From: Candidatus Binatia bacterium
Lineage (GTDB): Bacteria; Vulcanimicrobiota; Vulcanimicrobiia; Vulcanimicrobiales; Vulcanimicrobiaceae
Direction of reading: 5' to 3'
NCBI GenBank assembly: GCA_035544215.1
Contig: DATKHY010000003.1
Coordinates: 1 to 64,000 of the forward strand
DNA: 64,000 nt
Shown here piece by piece: positions 36,338 through 44,505 of this stretch; positions within the stretch are counted from its first letter, which is position 1; the number at the start of each line of letters is the position of its first letter. The position numbers and the translations under genes were made by a program. The notes below the pieces were generated by a model. That model was not told where the DNA came from and searched no databases. It was given only the letters and a program-made list of their open reading frames with translations.

Positions 36338-36382
36338 TGTCATCCTGAGCGGAGCGAGCGCAGCGAGCGGAGTCGAAGGACG
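36338..36382 (+). repeat. Dispersed repeat, long form (CHPERSE-type)
   Basis: The element starts GTGTCATCCTGAGCG, has an internal GAGCGAGCGCAGCGAGCGG tract and ends GTCGAAGGACG. Translated in one frame it gives the familiar PCHPERSERSERS string. Its GAAGGA end sits at the ribosome-site distance from the ATG at 36383. Confidence 0.65.
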
Positions 36383-37267
36383 ATGATCGCGGGAATCTGG
36401 TCCGCCGTACTCACGCCGGTCGATGCCGATCTCGCGCCTGACGCCGCCAGGGCGCTGCCCTATTACCGCGATCTGCTACGGCGGGGCTGCGACGGCATCA
36501 ATCTCCTCGGCACGACCGGCGAGGCGATGTCTTTCAGCGCCGATCAGCGGATCGAGTTCATGGAGGCGGTGGCTTCGGGCGGCATGCCGATGGAGCGCAT
36601 GATGGTGGGCACGGGAGCCGCGTCGACCGCCGACGCGGCGCGCCTTACGGGGCGCGCGTTTGCGTGCGGCTTCTCTGCAGCGCTCGTGATGCCGCCGTTC
36701 TTTTTCCGCGACGCCTCCGACGACGGAATCCTGCGATTCTTCGAAACGCTCTTCGCGCGCACGAACCCTCCGCGCGGAAGCGTTCTGCTCTACAATTTTC
36801 CGAAGATGAGCGGGATCACGTTCCATCCCGAGCTGGTCGACCGGCTGTTGCGGGAGTTTCCGAACGTGATCGCCGGCATGAAGGACAGCTCGAACGACGC
36901 GCGGCTGCAGGGCGAGATCCTATCGAACCATCCCGAGCTCGTGGTCTTGCCCGGCTCGGAAAGCGATCTGCTTGCGGCCAAGGCGCGCGGCGCGTCGGGA
37001 TGCATCTCCGGGAGCGTGGCGCTCTGGCCCGCGCTGGCGCGCGACGTCTTCGAGAGCGGCGACGCGGGCGACGGCGCGACACTCGCGCGAGCGCGCGCGG
37101 CCCTGGACGGCGTTCCGTTTATCCCGGCGGTGCGCTATGCTACGGCGCGCCTGCGCCGGGATCCGTCATGGGAACGCCCGCTGCCGCCGCTCCTGCCGCT
37201 GGATGAGCCGCAACGGCGCGCACTCGACCTTGCGCTGCAACCGTTTGCAGCGGTGCATCGGATCTGA
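36383..37267 (+). CDS. DapA/NanA-family aldolase or lyase (dihydrodipicolinate synthase superfamily)
   Basis: From ATG 36383, 294 residues. Family residues are visible: LLGTTGEAMS (43-47 GTTGE), Tyr137 in LLYNFP, and the Schiff-base Lys167 in IAGMKDSS. The barrel continues with LPGSESDLLAAKARGASGCI. Members cleave or condense pyruvate-containing substrates such as dihydrodipicolinate, sialic acid or keto-sugar acids; the exact substrate is not clear. Its pairing with proline dehydrogenase raises the possibility of hydroxyproline-derived substrates, which is inference only. Ribosome site GAAGGA is supplied by the upstream repeat. Confidence 0.9.
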   Translation: MIAGIWSAVLTPVDADLAPDAARALPYYRDLLRRGCDGINLLGTTGEAMSFSADQRIEFMEAVASGGMPMERMMVGTGAASTADAARLTGRAFACGFSAALVMPPFFFRDASDDGILRFFETLFARTNPPRGSVLLYNFPKMSGITFHPELVDRLLREFPNVIAGMKDSSNDARLQGEILSNHPELVVLPGSESDLLAAKARGASGCISGSVALWPALARDVFESGDAGDGATLARARAALDGVPFIPAVRYATARLRRDPSWERPLPPLLPLDEPQRRALDLALQPFAAVHRI

Positions 37268-37418
37268 AGCCATGTGGACCGATCGCGTTTTCAAGGACGA
37301 GACAGAATTGCATTTCGATCTGTTCCCCGCCAACGGCAGCGCGGCGGTAATTAGCTGGCATGCGGGATATATGAGAGGCTTGCGGCGGGCGCAATGGCGA
37401 CGGTTCTCTACGTCGATA

Positions 37419-38774
37419 TCAACCCGCGTAGCGCATCTGCGATCTTACGATAATGAGAGCGGTCCAATATACGAACGCCAGGCCGAGAAATGTCAGGACG
37501 TGAGACGGCCAATAGAAGGCTGTCGGAGGCAGCTGCTCCGAGAATCGCGCCCAGCCGGCCTCGGCGAGAGCCGAATCCGGAACGGACGGGAGAGCCCGAA
37601 TCAGTCCCTGATTAGGAACGAGACCCTGTGCATACCAGAGTGCCACGGTCAACCCAAGACTGACCGCCCCTGCTAAAACCGGCTTGCCGTGGCGCCCATA
37701 ATAAATGAGAACAAATGCTACGACGCCGGCCATCACCGCAAGCTTGTCTTCGAGCACGATTTGCCACGGAATGGCAAGCAACACAACTCCAAGCCATGCA
37801 CAAATCGACTCCTGCGCGGCCAGCAGGACGAACGCAAATGGCAACGCGCCGGATACCTCAGGCAAGTGGATGAACGTTCCCCCGGTCACGCCGCAAGCCA
37901 GAGGCGCTAACACTACACTACCCGGGACTTTGGCATGTAGCCCGTAGGCTAGCCCGATCCCGGCAATGAGGAAAGCGATGTATTGGAGTGTTCCGATTAA
38001 TAGTGCACTACGATCCGACGCGCCAAATAGGTGTAGCAATGCACTGAGGCTGTACTGTCCGTAGGCTCCGATCTCGGACAACGCGTGGGCGGGGAGCACT
38101 GCATTGAGATACTCGTAGTTCAGAACAATGCCGCCTGCGATTAGCGAGATCGCGAGCAAAGCCGCACCGACGATTGCTAGATGAAGCTGCATTCTCGGAA
38201 CCACTAAAAAGGTGGCGAGCACCGGTCCGGCCGCGACGTGCGGTTGTATGCAGGCGATCCCGAGCAGAACGGCAGCCGTTGCATGACGCCCTCGATCGAC
38301 GGCAAGCGCAGCGGCCGTTAGAAGAGCGATCGGAATCGGCGGCAGTCCGCTCACGGTCAAAGGTTGAAACAGGATACTAAGCAGAACGCACGGAGCAATA
38401 AGCAGCAGCGGCAAGCCGGTCAGCTCGACGATCGCCCAAATGATGACGAAAGCACTCCCGATTAATAGTAGAAACCACACCACGCTGGCCTGTGCGTACG
38501 GCATCATTGAGAGCGGCACGAACTCGGCAATGCCGTAGGGTGGCAGCGGCGCAGGCACTATCGCGTGTGGCGTTATGGTACGCAAATTCGTCGTTTCGCA
38601 CCGGTGCATCGAGCCGTAACGATATGGATCGCCGCCATTAGCAAGCACCTTTCCGGCACAGTAGAACGCATCGAAGTCAGGCTTCCCCATCATCGCGCTC
38701 GGCGGTCGCGCAAGAAGAAACGCCAGCCCGATGAGTCCCGCCACGACAAGCAACGTGGTCTGCTGAATTTTCAT
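37419..38774 (-). CDS. GT87-type (DUF2029) polyprenyl-linked glycosyltransferase-like membrane protein
   Basis: The 451-residue protein has about 10-12 hydrophobic helices. After the first helix comes DFDAFYCAGKVLANGGDPYR, the loop with acidic residues that characterises GT87/DUF2029 mannosyl- or arabinosyltransferases using lipid-linked sugars. Start ATG with the standard MKIQQTTLL membrane entry. It is convergent with the DapA-family gene and follows the PQQ-type gene in the same direction after 115 bp. Composition is slightly less GC-rich than that of the flanking genes. Donor and acceptor unknown. Confidence 0.8.
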   Translation of the reverse strand: MKIQQTTLLVVAGLIGLAFLLARPPSAMMGKPDFDAFYCAGKVLANGGDPYRYGSMHRCETTNLRTITPHAIVPAPLPPYGIAEFVPLSMMPYAQASVVWFLLLIGSAFVIIWAIVELTGLPLLLIAPCVLLSILFQPLTVSGLPPIPIALLTAAALAVDRGRHATAAVLLGIACIQPHVAAGPVLATFLVVPRMQLHLAIVGAALLAISLIAGGIVLNYEYLNAVLPAHALSEIGAYGQYSLSALLHLFGASDRSALLIGTLQYIAFLIAGIGLAYGLHAKVPGSVVLAPLACGVTGGTFIHLPEVSGALPFAFVLLAAQESICAWLGVVLLAIPWQIVLEDKLAVMAGVVAFVLIYYGRHGKPVLAGAVSLGLTVALWYAQGLVPNQGLIRALPSVPDSALAEAGWARFSEQLPPTAFYWPSHVLTFLGLAFVYWTALIIVRSQMRYAG

Positions 38775-38889
38775 AATAGTAGCGCTTCGTTACCCCTGGT
38801 TTCCGGCACAGCTGAGGAATTCGATGCGGAAGTGCGACAAAAACTGCCACATTGCGTCTTCGACGCGTCGCGATTTTTGCAAACGGGGG

Positions 38890-40329
38890 TTAGCGCAGCG
38901 CGTATGCGGTTAGTTGGCCGTTTTCGTCGGAGCAGTAGACCCAGCCGTTGACGACGATCGGGCTCTCCCAGTGCACCGGACCGATCGTGCGGCCGGCGCC
39001 GTGCATCGCGCTGCTCCATAACTCGTTGCCGGTGAGCGCGTTGAGCGCGACGATCGCGTTGTCGAACGCGACGAAGACGATGCCGTCGGCGACGGCGGGC
39101 GAGGTGCCTTCGCCGCCGGTCGAACCGGAGCTGGACTGCCACATGAGCTTGAGGCCGCTGACGCCCTGGCCGTTCGTCTGCAGACGGTAGCCCTCGACGA
39201 CGCTGGAGAATCCGAGGAAGATCCACGCGTTGCTCGAGGCATCGGTCCAGACGGCGGGAGTGGAGAAGAGCCCGCCGGGCAGATCGATCAGCTGGAGCTC
39301 GTTCCCGACGCCGGGAAGCGCGGCGCGGTTTACGAGCTTGAGCACCGCGTCCTTTCCGCCCTGAACGAGCATCCACGGCGTCTGGCTGGACGCCTGCTCG
39401 GGCAACATCACCGGCGACGTGCTGCCCAGATCGACGTCGCCTTGCTCGAGCTGGTCGTAGTTGACGGGTGTATAGCTGCCGAGCAGCGACGAAAGATCCT
39501 CAGCGAGCGAGATCACGGAGTCGCCGTAGTTGTGGCCGCCCGTGTTGGCGCTGAAATCGCCGTTACCGGTAGCAGCGTAGATCCGTCCGTTCATGGAAGG
39601 ATCGGGGTCGACGACGGCGCCGCCGCGCGCCCAAATTCCCGAGCGCTGCGACGAGCACGTGCCCGGTCCGGGCAACCGCCGCCTGAGGCTGCACAGCGAG
39701 TTGAACACCGCCGTCGCGCCGTCGCTGAGACGAACGCTGACGACGTGTCCGTCGTACGGCGGAGCGTCGCCGATATACCCGGACGTCACCGCATAGAGAT
39801 AGCCGTTGGCGACGTTAAGTGGCGAGGCGTCCTTCTCCGAGTTCGGCATGCGCGTGATGCGCGCCGGGAATCCCGGTGCGTGCTCCTCGCGTCCCGTGGC
39901 TGCCGATAGCTTGTGGACCTTGCCGTCGATGCCGGGTACGTAGATCGATTTGCCCGACGGATCGCCCGCCGGCGTGGAATCGGTGATTTGCGTGCCGCGC
40001 GTCGCAAAGTGCCAGATGACCCGCCCCGACACGGCCTCGATGCCGTGCGTCACGCCGTCCTTGGTCGTTTGAAAGAGCATCGGATGGTATGCGCGCCCGA
40101 TCCGAACGCGCTGGAGCAGGATCGGCGTGGAGTCCGCCACGGCGCCGAGCGAAATCTGCCAGCGCTCGTGCAGACGGTGCACGTTTCCGGTGGTGATGGT
40201 GCGTTCCGCGGAGTTGAATCCGCTGCGCGACGGGTCGAACCCGAAGACCGGCCAGTTCGTGGCCGATGCGCGCGGCGCCACCGCGGCCAGGGCGATGAAA
40301 ACCAGGAGGCCGGCGAGTCGCCTCACCAT
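38890..40329 (-). CDS. Exported PQQ-like beta-propeller repeat protein
   Basis: The 479-residue product has a type I signal peptide (LAGLLVFIALAAVAPRASA). Repeats of the PQQ/BamB-like type follow: FGFDPSRSGFNSAERTI, HGIEAVSGRVIWHFATRG, VPGIDGKVHKLSAATGREE and VAFDNAIVALNALTGNELW, ending YCSDENGQLTAYAL. The layout is an eight-bladed propeller without the C-terminal cytochrome of alcohol dehydrogenases. It could be an oxidoreductase or a non-enzymatic propeller. It starts 45 bp after the lipoprotein gene at 40375-40839, so both may share a transcript. Confidence 0.87.
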   Translation of the reverse strand: MVRRLAGLLVFIALAAVAPRASATNWPVFGFDPSRSGFNSAERTITTGNVHRLHERWQISLGAVADSTPILLQRVRIGRAYHPMLFQTTKDGVTHGIEAVSGRVIWHFATRGTQITDSTPAGDPSGKSIYVPGIDGKVHKLSAATGREEHAPGFPARITRMPNSEKDASPLNVANGYLYAVTSGYIGDAPPYDGHVVSVRLSDGATAVFNSLCSLRRRLPGPGTCSSQRSGIWARGGAVVDPDPSMNGRIYAATGNGDFSANTGGHNYGDSVISLAEDLSSLLGSYTPVNYDQLEQGDVDLGSTSPVMLPEQASSQTPWMLVQGGKDAVLKLVNRAALPGVGNELQLIDLPGGLFSTPAVWTDASSNAWIFLGFSSVVEGYRLQTNGQGVSGLKLMWQSSSGSTGGEGTSPAVADGIVFVAFDNAIVALNALTGNELWSSAMHGAGRTIGPVHWESPIVVNGWVYCSDENGQLTAYALR

Positions 40330-40374
40330 GCCTCCTGGTTGGCGGCGCCCGTTCCGGGCGCCTGCCGAATGGGT

Positions 40375-40839
40375 TTACAGCGTGTTATTGATGCGGAGCG
40401 TCGCCCAGCCCGCTTTCTGATTGTTGTTGAAATAGTTGAAACGCGCCTTGCAATGGCCCGCCGTCGGGCCGGCGGTCACGATCCAGGCGTCGCCGGATCC
40501 CTGCGTGATCGTCGCGATGCCGGAAGCGCCGCCGCAATGATCGCTCTCGCGTAAGAGACCCTTGGCGCCCTGCGGCGTGCGCACGTAGACGGTGTCGGGG
40601 CCCGGGTTCGCGGCGCTGAATCGAATCCTGCACGGGGCGACGCGCACGCCGCCGCTATTCAAGCAGACGTCGGGTTCGATCGCCGAGTTATGGAGCGTGG
40701 CCGCGGAGTTCATTTGGGCCGGTCCCTGTGGATTGAGTGAGGACTGCGAACCGCCGCATGCTGCAAGCATGCCGGCTGCCGCGATGATGCTGAGAGTACC
40801 CAACAGAGGACGCATGGAAACGAACCGAGATGTAAGCAC
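40375..40839 (-). CDS. Small Ig-like lipoprotein
   Basis: GTG at 40839 is chosen because AAAGGGAG lies 8 bases upstream; the ATG at 40815 is an alternative. The 154-residue product has lipobox MLAAC (Cys28). The mature domain is strand-rich with four Cys (DVCLNSGGVRVAPCRIRFSA; DHCGGASGIATITQGSGDAW; AGHCKARFNYF) and looks like a compact Ig-like or C2-like module closed by disulfides. It is located 45 bp before the PQQ-type gene in the same direction. Not assigned to a known enzyme. Confidence 0.72.
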   Translation of the reverse strand: MLTSRFVSMRPLLGTLSIIAAAGMLAACGGSQSSLNPQGPAQMNSAATLHNSAIEPDVCLNSGGVRVAPCRIRFSAANPGPDTVYVRTPQGAKGLLRESDHCGGASGIATITQGSGDAWIVTAGPTAGHCKARFNYFNNNQKAGWATLRINNTL

Positions 40840-40921
40840 TTCGTGTTCTCCCTTTTGTCCAGAGTGTGAAGGGCAATGATAGCGTTAGATAAAACGAATC
40901 GCAAGACACGGTGGCAAGGGT

Positions 40922-41353
40922 ATGACAAACTGTGTGAGTAACTGGTACAAACGTACCATCCCCGCTTTTGCGGTCGCCGCGATCGTCTTTTGCGGGTGCG
41001 CCGGCCGATCGGCACTCGACAACGGCCGCGCGATCTTCCAAACCGGCAAAGACCTGGATGGCGTGCAGATCACTGCGGCGGCTCCGCCGCTGCGCCCCTA
41101 CTGCGCCGCGTGCCACGGTGCAAACGGCGCCGGCGGCGTGCACTTTCCGGATGGCGCGGTCAGCGCCGATTTGCGGTACCGCGCGCTCGTCACGGAGCAA
41201 CGTCACCCGTACACGCTTGCGCTGCTTGAGCGCGCGATCTCGACTGGGGTCGACAACGACGGAAAACCACTCGATCCCGTCATGCCGCGATGGCGGCTGA
41301 GTACGCGCGACCTGCACGACGTCGCATTGTACGTGCTGACGCAGCTGAAGTGA
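40922..41353 (+). CDS. Small c-type cytochrome lipoprotein
   Basis: This encodes 143 residues. A signal peptide with FCGC suggests lipid attachment (Cys24 or Cys26). A single haem c site CAACH lies at 61-65; Met121 in DPVMPRW is the probable axial ligand. The spacing fits a class I monohaem cytochrome. It would carry electrons on the outer face of the membrane. Its stop overlaps the start of the VIT1-type transporter gene by one base (TGATG), implying translational coupling. Confidence 0.88.
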   Translation: MTNCVSNWYKRTIPAFAVAAIVFCGCAGRSALDNGRAIFQTGKDLDGVQITAAAPPLRPYCAACHGANGAGGVHFPDGAVSADLRYRALVTEQRHPYTLALLERAISTGVDNDGKPLDPVMPRWRLSTRDLHDVALYVLTQLK

Positions 41354-42099
41354 TGGCGCGGCCGCGCATTCCCGACACGCAGCAGCGCCGGACGTTGGAG
41401 AGGCGCCGGGGTGTTCGTCAGATCGTCTTTGGCGCTCAGGACGGCATCTTGACGACGCTCGGAATCATCACGGGCGTGGGGGTGGCCGAGGGAGACCGTT
41501 CCGCCGTGTTCATCAGCGGTTTCTTGGCGTTGCTCGCGGGCGCGCTTGCGATGGGCGTCGGCGAGTATCTCGGACGCAAGTCCGAACGCGAGGTCGTCCA
41601 GGCCACGATCGAGATGGAGAAGCGCGAGATGGCCGCCGATCCGCAGGGCGAGTTCAGCGAGCTGGTCGCCTATTACAAGCTCAAGGGCTTCAGCGCGCAG
41701 GAAGCCGAGATGATCGTCAAGCGGCTCACGCAGATGCCGGAGATCTACCTCTACGAGATGGTGCGCGACGAGTTCGGGATCGATCCGCGCGAGGCCGAAG
41801 ATGCCGGCCTGCGCGCACCGCTTTCGATGGGGTTCTCGTTTGGAGTTGGTTCGCTAATACCGATTCTCGCCTTCATGCTGCCGCTCTCGATGTTCAATTC
41901 GACCCTCACGTCGCTGCTGTTCGCGCTCGTCGGCCTGTTCGCCGTCGGCTATTACGCGGGAACGCTGAGCGAGCGAAATCCGATCGGCAAGGGACTCGAA
42001 GTGGTGCTGTATGGATGCGCCGTGTTCGCGATCTCGTATCTTGCCGGACATTTTATCCCGCCGCTCTTCGGCCACGCGCCGGTTACGGTCGGGGGCTGA
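41353..42099 (+). CDS. VIT1/CCC1-family iron/manganese transporter
   Basis: The 248-residue protein matches the VIT1 family: VFGAQDGILTTLGIITGVGV (first helix with the conserved Asp-Gly), GALAMGVGEYLGRKSEREV, a cytoplasmic acidic helical region (KREMAADPQGEFSELVAYYK, with Glu residues that bind metal in plant VIT1), then LSMGFSFGVGSLIPILAF and two more helices. Such proteins move Fe(II) or Mn(II) out of the cytoplasm, usually by proton antiport. Coupled start with the cytochrome gene. The permease gene follows with almost no gap. Confidence 0.92.
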   Translation: MARPRIPDTQQRRTLERRRGVRQIVFGAQDGILTTLGIITGVGVAEGDRSAVFISGFLALLAGALAMGVGEYLGRKSEREVVQATIEMEKREMAADPQGEFSELVAYYKLKGFSAQEAEMIVKRLTQMPEIYLYEMVRDEFGIDPREAEDAGLRAPLSMGFSFGVGSLIPILAFMLPLSMFNSTLTSLLFALVGLFAVGYYAGTLSERNPIGKGLEVVLYGCAVFAISYLAGHFIPPLFGHAPVTVGG

Positions 42100-42110
42100 C
42101 GCTGGTTACG

Positions 42111-43187
42111 TTGGCGCATGCGCTCGCCGCCGGCATCGCTGCGGCGGCGGGATTCTTCTGGGACAGCCTGTTCGGGTTGATCTTTGGCTTCCTCGTTTCG
42201 GCGATCGTCCAGGTCATGCTCACTCCCGCGACGATGCACCGCTATCTCGGTCCCGGCCTGCGCGGGCTGTTGTACGGAACGGGCTTCGGCATCACCTCGT
42301 CGGCCTGCTCCTACGGCGCAGCCGCGGCGGCGCGTGGATTCTATCGCAACGGCGCCGACGCCCGCGCGGTCTTCGCGTTTCTGATCTCGTCCACCAACAT
42401 GAACATCGCCATCGTCATTCTCTTTTGGTCGCTGCTGGGTTGGCGGTTCGCCTTCGCGGAGTTCTTCGGCGGCGTCATCATCATCGCCGTCGTAACGCTC
42501 GGACTCACGTTGCTCTTTCGCACGACCGGCCTGGTGCAAATGCAGCGCGCATATACGAGCCCCGCCGATAAGACCGACCCGTCTTGTCATCCTGCGGGCA
42601 GCGCCGTAGGCGCGAAGTCGAGGGGCGCGTGGGCGCACGTCGCGTCGACGGCGCTCGCCGACGTGCGCATGCTGCGCACCGAGCTGATCGTCGGCTACCT
42701 GATCGCCGGCTTCGCGGCGGCGCTGATACCGCCGGGCTGGCTTGCGGCGGCGCTGCACGCCGTCGGCTCGGTCCCGCTGATCGGCTACGTGCTGCTGCTG
42801 ATCGTCGGCCTGCTGATCGCGGTGGCGACGTTCGTGTGCTCGATGGGAAATGTGCCGATCGCGCGGTATCTCGCGAACGCGGGCATACCGCTCGGCGCGA
42901 ACACGACCTTCATCTACGGCGACCTACTGATTCTGCCGCTGATCGCGATCTATCGGAAGTCGTTTCCGGCGCGACTCGCGTGGGCGTTCGTTGCGCTCTT
43001 CGGGCTGGGCGCGCTGGTCGCGGGAGCGGTGATGGAGCGCGTCGTCGGCGCGACCGGCGGCGGCATGACGATGCCTTCGATGGCGCTCAACGACCGCTTC
43101 ACCCTGATCTCGAACGTCGTCGCGCTCGCAGCGGCCGTTGCGGTCGCCATCGCGGCACTCTCCCGCAAGCGCCAGGCGAGAGGCTGA
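42111..43187 (+). CDS. ArsP/UPF0718-type permease with repeat-derived loop
   Basis: The frame has no stop from 42015, but protein-like text begins at TLAHALAAGIAAAAGFFWDS; TTG at 42111 (or CTG at 42096, overlapping the VIT1 stop) is the likely start. About ten helices are present, with two related halves: SSACSYGAAAAARGFYRNGA and STFVCSMGNVPIA-like CSMGN. These are the small-residue/Cys motifs of the DUF318 permease family (ArsP exports methylated arsenic). Between halves a loop PSCHPAGSAVGAKSRGAW is encoded by a dispersed repeat. Substrate unknown; context suggests metal or metalloid handling. Confidence 0.82.
   Translation: MAHALAAGIAAAAGFFWDSLFGLIFGFLVSAIVQVMLTPATMHRYLGPGLRGLLYGTGFGITSSACSYGAAAAARGFYRNGADARAVFAFLISSTNMNIAIVILFWSLLGWRFAFAEFFGGVIIIAVVTLGLTLLFRTTGLVQMQRAYTSPADKTDPSCHPAGSAVGAKSRGAWAHVASTALADVRMLRTELIVGYLIAGFAAALIPPGWLAAALHAVGSVPLIGYVLLLIVGLLIAVATFVCSMGNVPIARYLANAGIPLGANTTFIYGDLLILPLIAIYRKSFPARLAWAFVALFGLGALVAGAVMERVVGATGGGMTMPSMALNDRFTLISNVVALAAAVAVAIAALSRKRQARG
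42585..42629 (+). repeat. Dispersed repeat variant inside a coding region
   Basis: TGTCATCCTGCGGGCAGCG begins the segment and GCGAAGTCGAGGGGCGCG ends it, matching the two ends of the repeat at 36338-36382 with a different centre. It lies in frame within the permease gene, in the cytoplasmic loop between its two halves. Confidence 0.5.
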
Positions 43188-44372
43188 CTACTCTGCTACG
43201 ACCGCCTGGCTGACCAGCGATTTCCCGACTGGTGCCGAGCCGAGATCGAGGGTTTGACTCGTGCTGAAGTTGGCGCTACCAAAAACCAAAACCGTGTATC
43301 CGCCGCCGGCATTGCTGTAGTTTACTTGCGTCGTGGGGAAATACAGAAGGCCGCTAAAGTTGCACGTGCAGGTACTCAAGTCGAGAGCCGAACTTTGCGT
43401 GGGAACTCGATAGAAGAGCACCCCGGCGGTGTTCCCCGTTGTCGGAGCCGACAGCGTGAGGTTCGCACTACTGAAATTCGTGTCCTGAACGTTCTGCGTC
43501 ATGTAGATCGTAACGCCACTGCCCGTGACCGTCGCGTTGTTGACGTGGAACTGCCCGTTGATGGTGTACGGCCCCGGGGACATCGTGACGCTCCCCGAGA
43601 GCGTCAGGCTGTTGTAGCAGCCCGGCGAGATCGTCGTGTTCTTAAAAGTTCCGCCAGCCGAGCACCCTGAAGTCGAAGGCGGATTGTTCGTCAAGTATGC
43701 ACAGCCGGTAATTCGGGGGCACGGGTCCGACGACGGCAGAGCTGGTCCGGGTGGCGCCTCCGGGAAGCTGGCACCGCTGATGTTTGGAGCCAGGCCCGAA
43801 TACGCGATCGAGAACGCGTCGATCGTCGAGTTGCTCATGTTTGCCGTGTCGTTGATGACGATGCCACATCCCGGCGCGTTGATCTTGGCATTACTTATAT
43901 CCGACACCGTACTCATACTCAGCAGATAGACGCACGCGGTGGCGCTTGATGCGACCTCAGCAACGGCGTGCGTGGATTCTGCCATGCCCCCCGCGTAACC
44001 GAAGAGTTTTGAGAAAAACGTCGCCACGTGCTGCGTCGAGATCGTTACGGACACGGCGCAGGGATTGCTGGCGAAGGGGCCGCTAAGAGGCGGATTGTTC
44101 GGCGTCACGCTGATGTTGCCGCCGTTCGTGTAGCCGTTGTTTGTGGCGTTGAAGTAAGCAGCCGCGTCGGCAGCCGTGCTATTCGGACAACCTGTGCGCA
44201 GGAGCGCTTCGGCGCCGCCTGCCGCGGCCGCGTCGGTTGCGTTCTGCTGCGTCTGTTGTCGATATTCCAAATATCCGACGTCGACGCCGATGCCCGCAAA
44301 ACCCATAAGCACCGCCAAAGAAACGGCGAGGAGCGGCAGGATCTGACCTTTTTGTCCCGTGCGTCTACGCAT
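43188..44372 (-). CDS. TadG/TadE-like pilus-assembly-type protein
   Basis: The 394-residue protein begins with the TadE/G-like segment RRRTGQKGQILPLLAVSLAV, a transmembrane helix, then DVGYLEYRQQTQQNATDAAA, the standard form for Flp pilus-associated proteins. The remaining 330 residues are Ser/Thr/Asn/Gly-rich beta structure with paired Cys (for example TACVYLL, NAPGCGIVIND, CTCNFSGLLYF), resembling a parallel beta-helix surface domain. No other tad genes are nearby. Its stop is directly adjacent to the stop of the convergent permease gene. Surface or matrix role inferred. Confidence 0.75.
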   Translation of the reverse strand: MRRRTGQKGQILPLLAVSLAVLMGFAGIGVDVGYLEYRQQTQQNATDAAAAGGAEALLRTGCPNSTAADAAAYFNATNNGYTNGGNISVTPNNPPLSGPFASNPCAVSVTISTQHVATFFSKLFGYAGGMAESTHAVAEVASSATACVYLLSMSTVSDISNAKINAPGCGIVINDTANMSNSTIDAFSIAYSGLAPNISGASFPEAPPGPALPSSDPCPRITGCAYLTNNPPSTSGCSAGGTFKNTTISPGCYNSLTLSGSVTMSPGPYTINGQFHVNNATVTGSGVTIYMTQNVQDTNFSSANLTLSAPTTGNTAGVLFYRVPTQSSALDLSTCTCNFSGLLYFPTTQVNYSNAGGGYTVLVFGSANFSTSQTLDLGSAPVGKSLVSQAVVAE

Positions 44373-44505
44373 TGGGACCCTCCGAGGGCCTTGGCAGGTA
44401 AAATGTGGGAACGGCCCAGAGCCGATGTTAGCAGAACACGGCGTCCGTGGGAATCTACGAGGCGGCGGCGACTCACACAGTTTGTCGCACAGTTGGGCGC
44501 CCCCG

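Noticed and set aside
37394-37453. 19-codon frame starting MATVLYVDINPRS, like the N-terminus of an FMN azoreductase
   Set aside because: Too short, ends at once with TAA and overlaps the end of the GT87-type gene; coincidence cannot be excluded.
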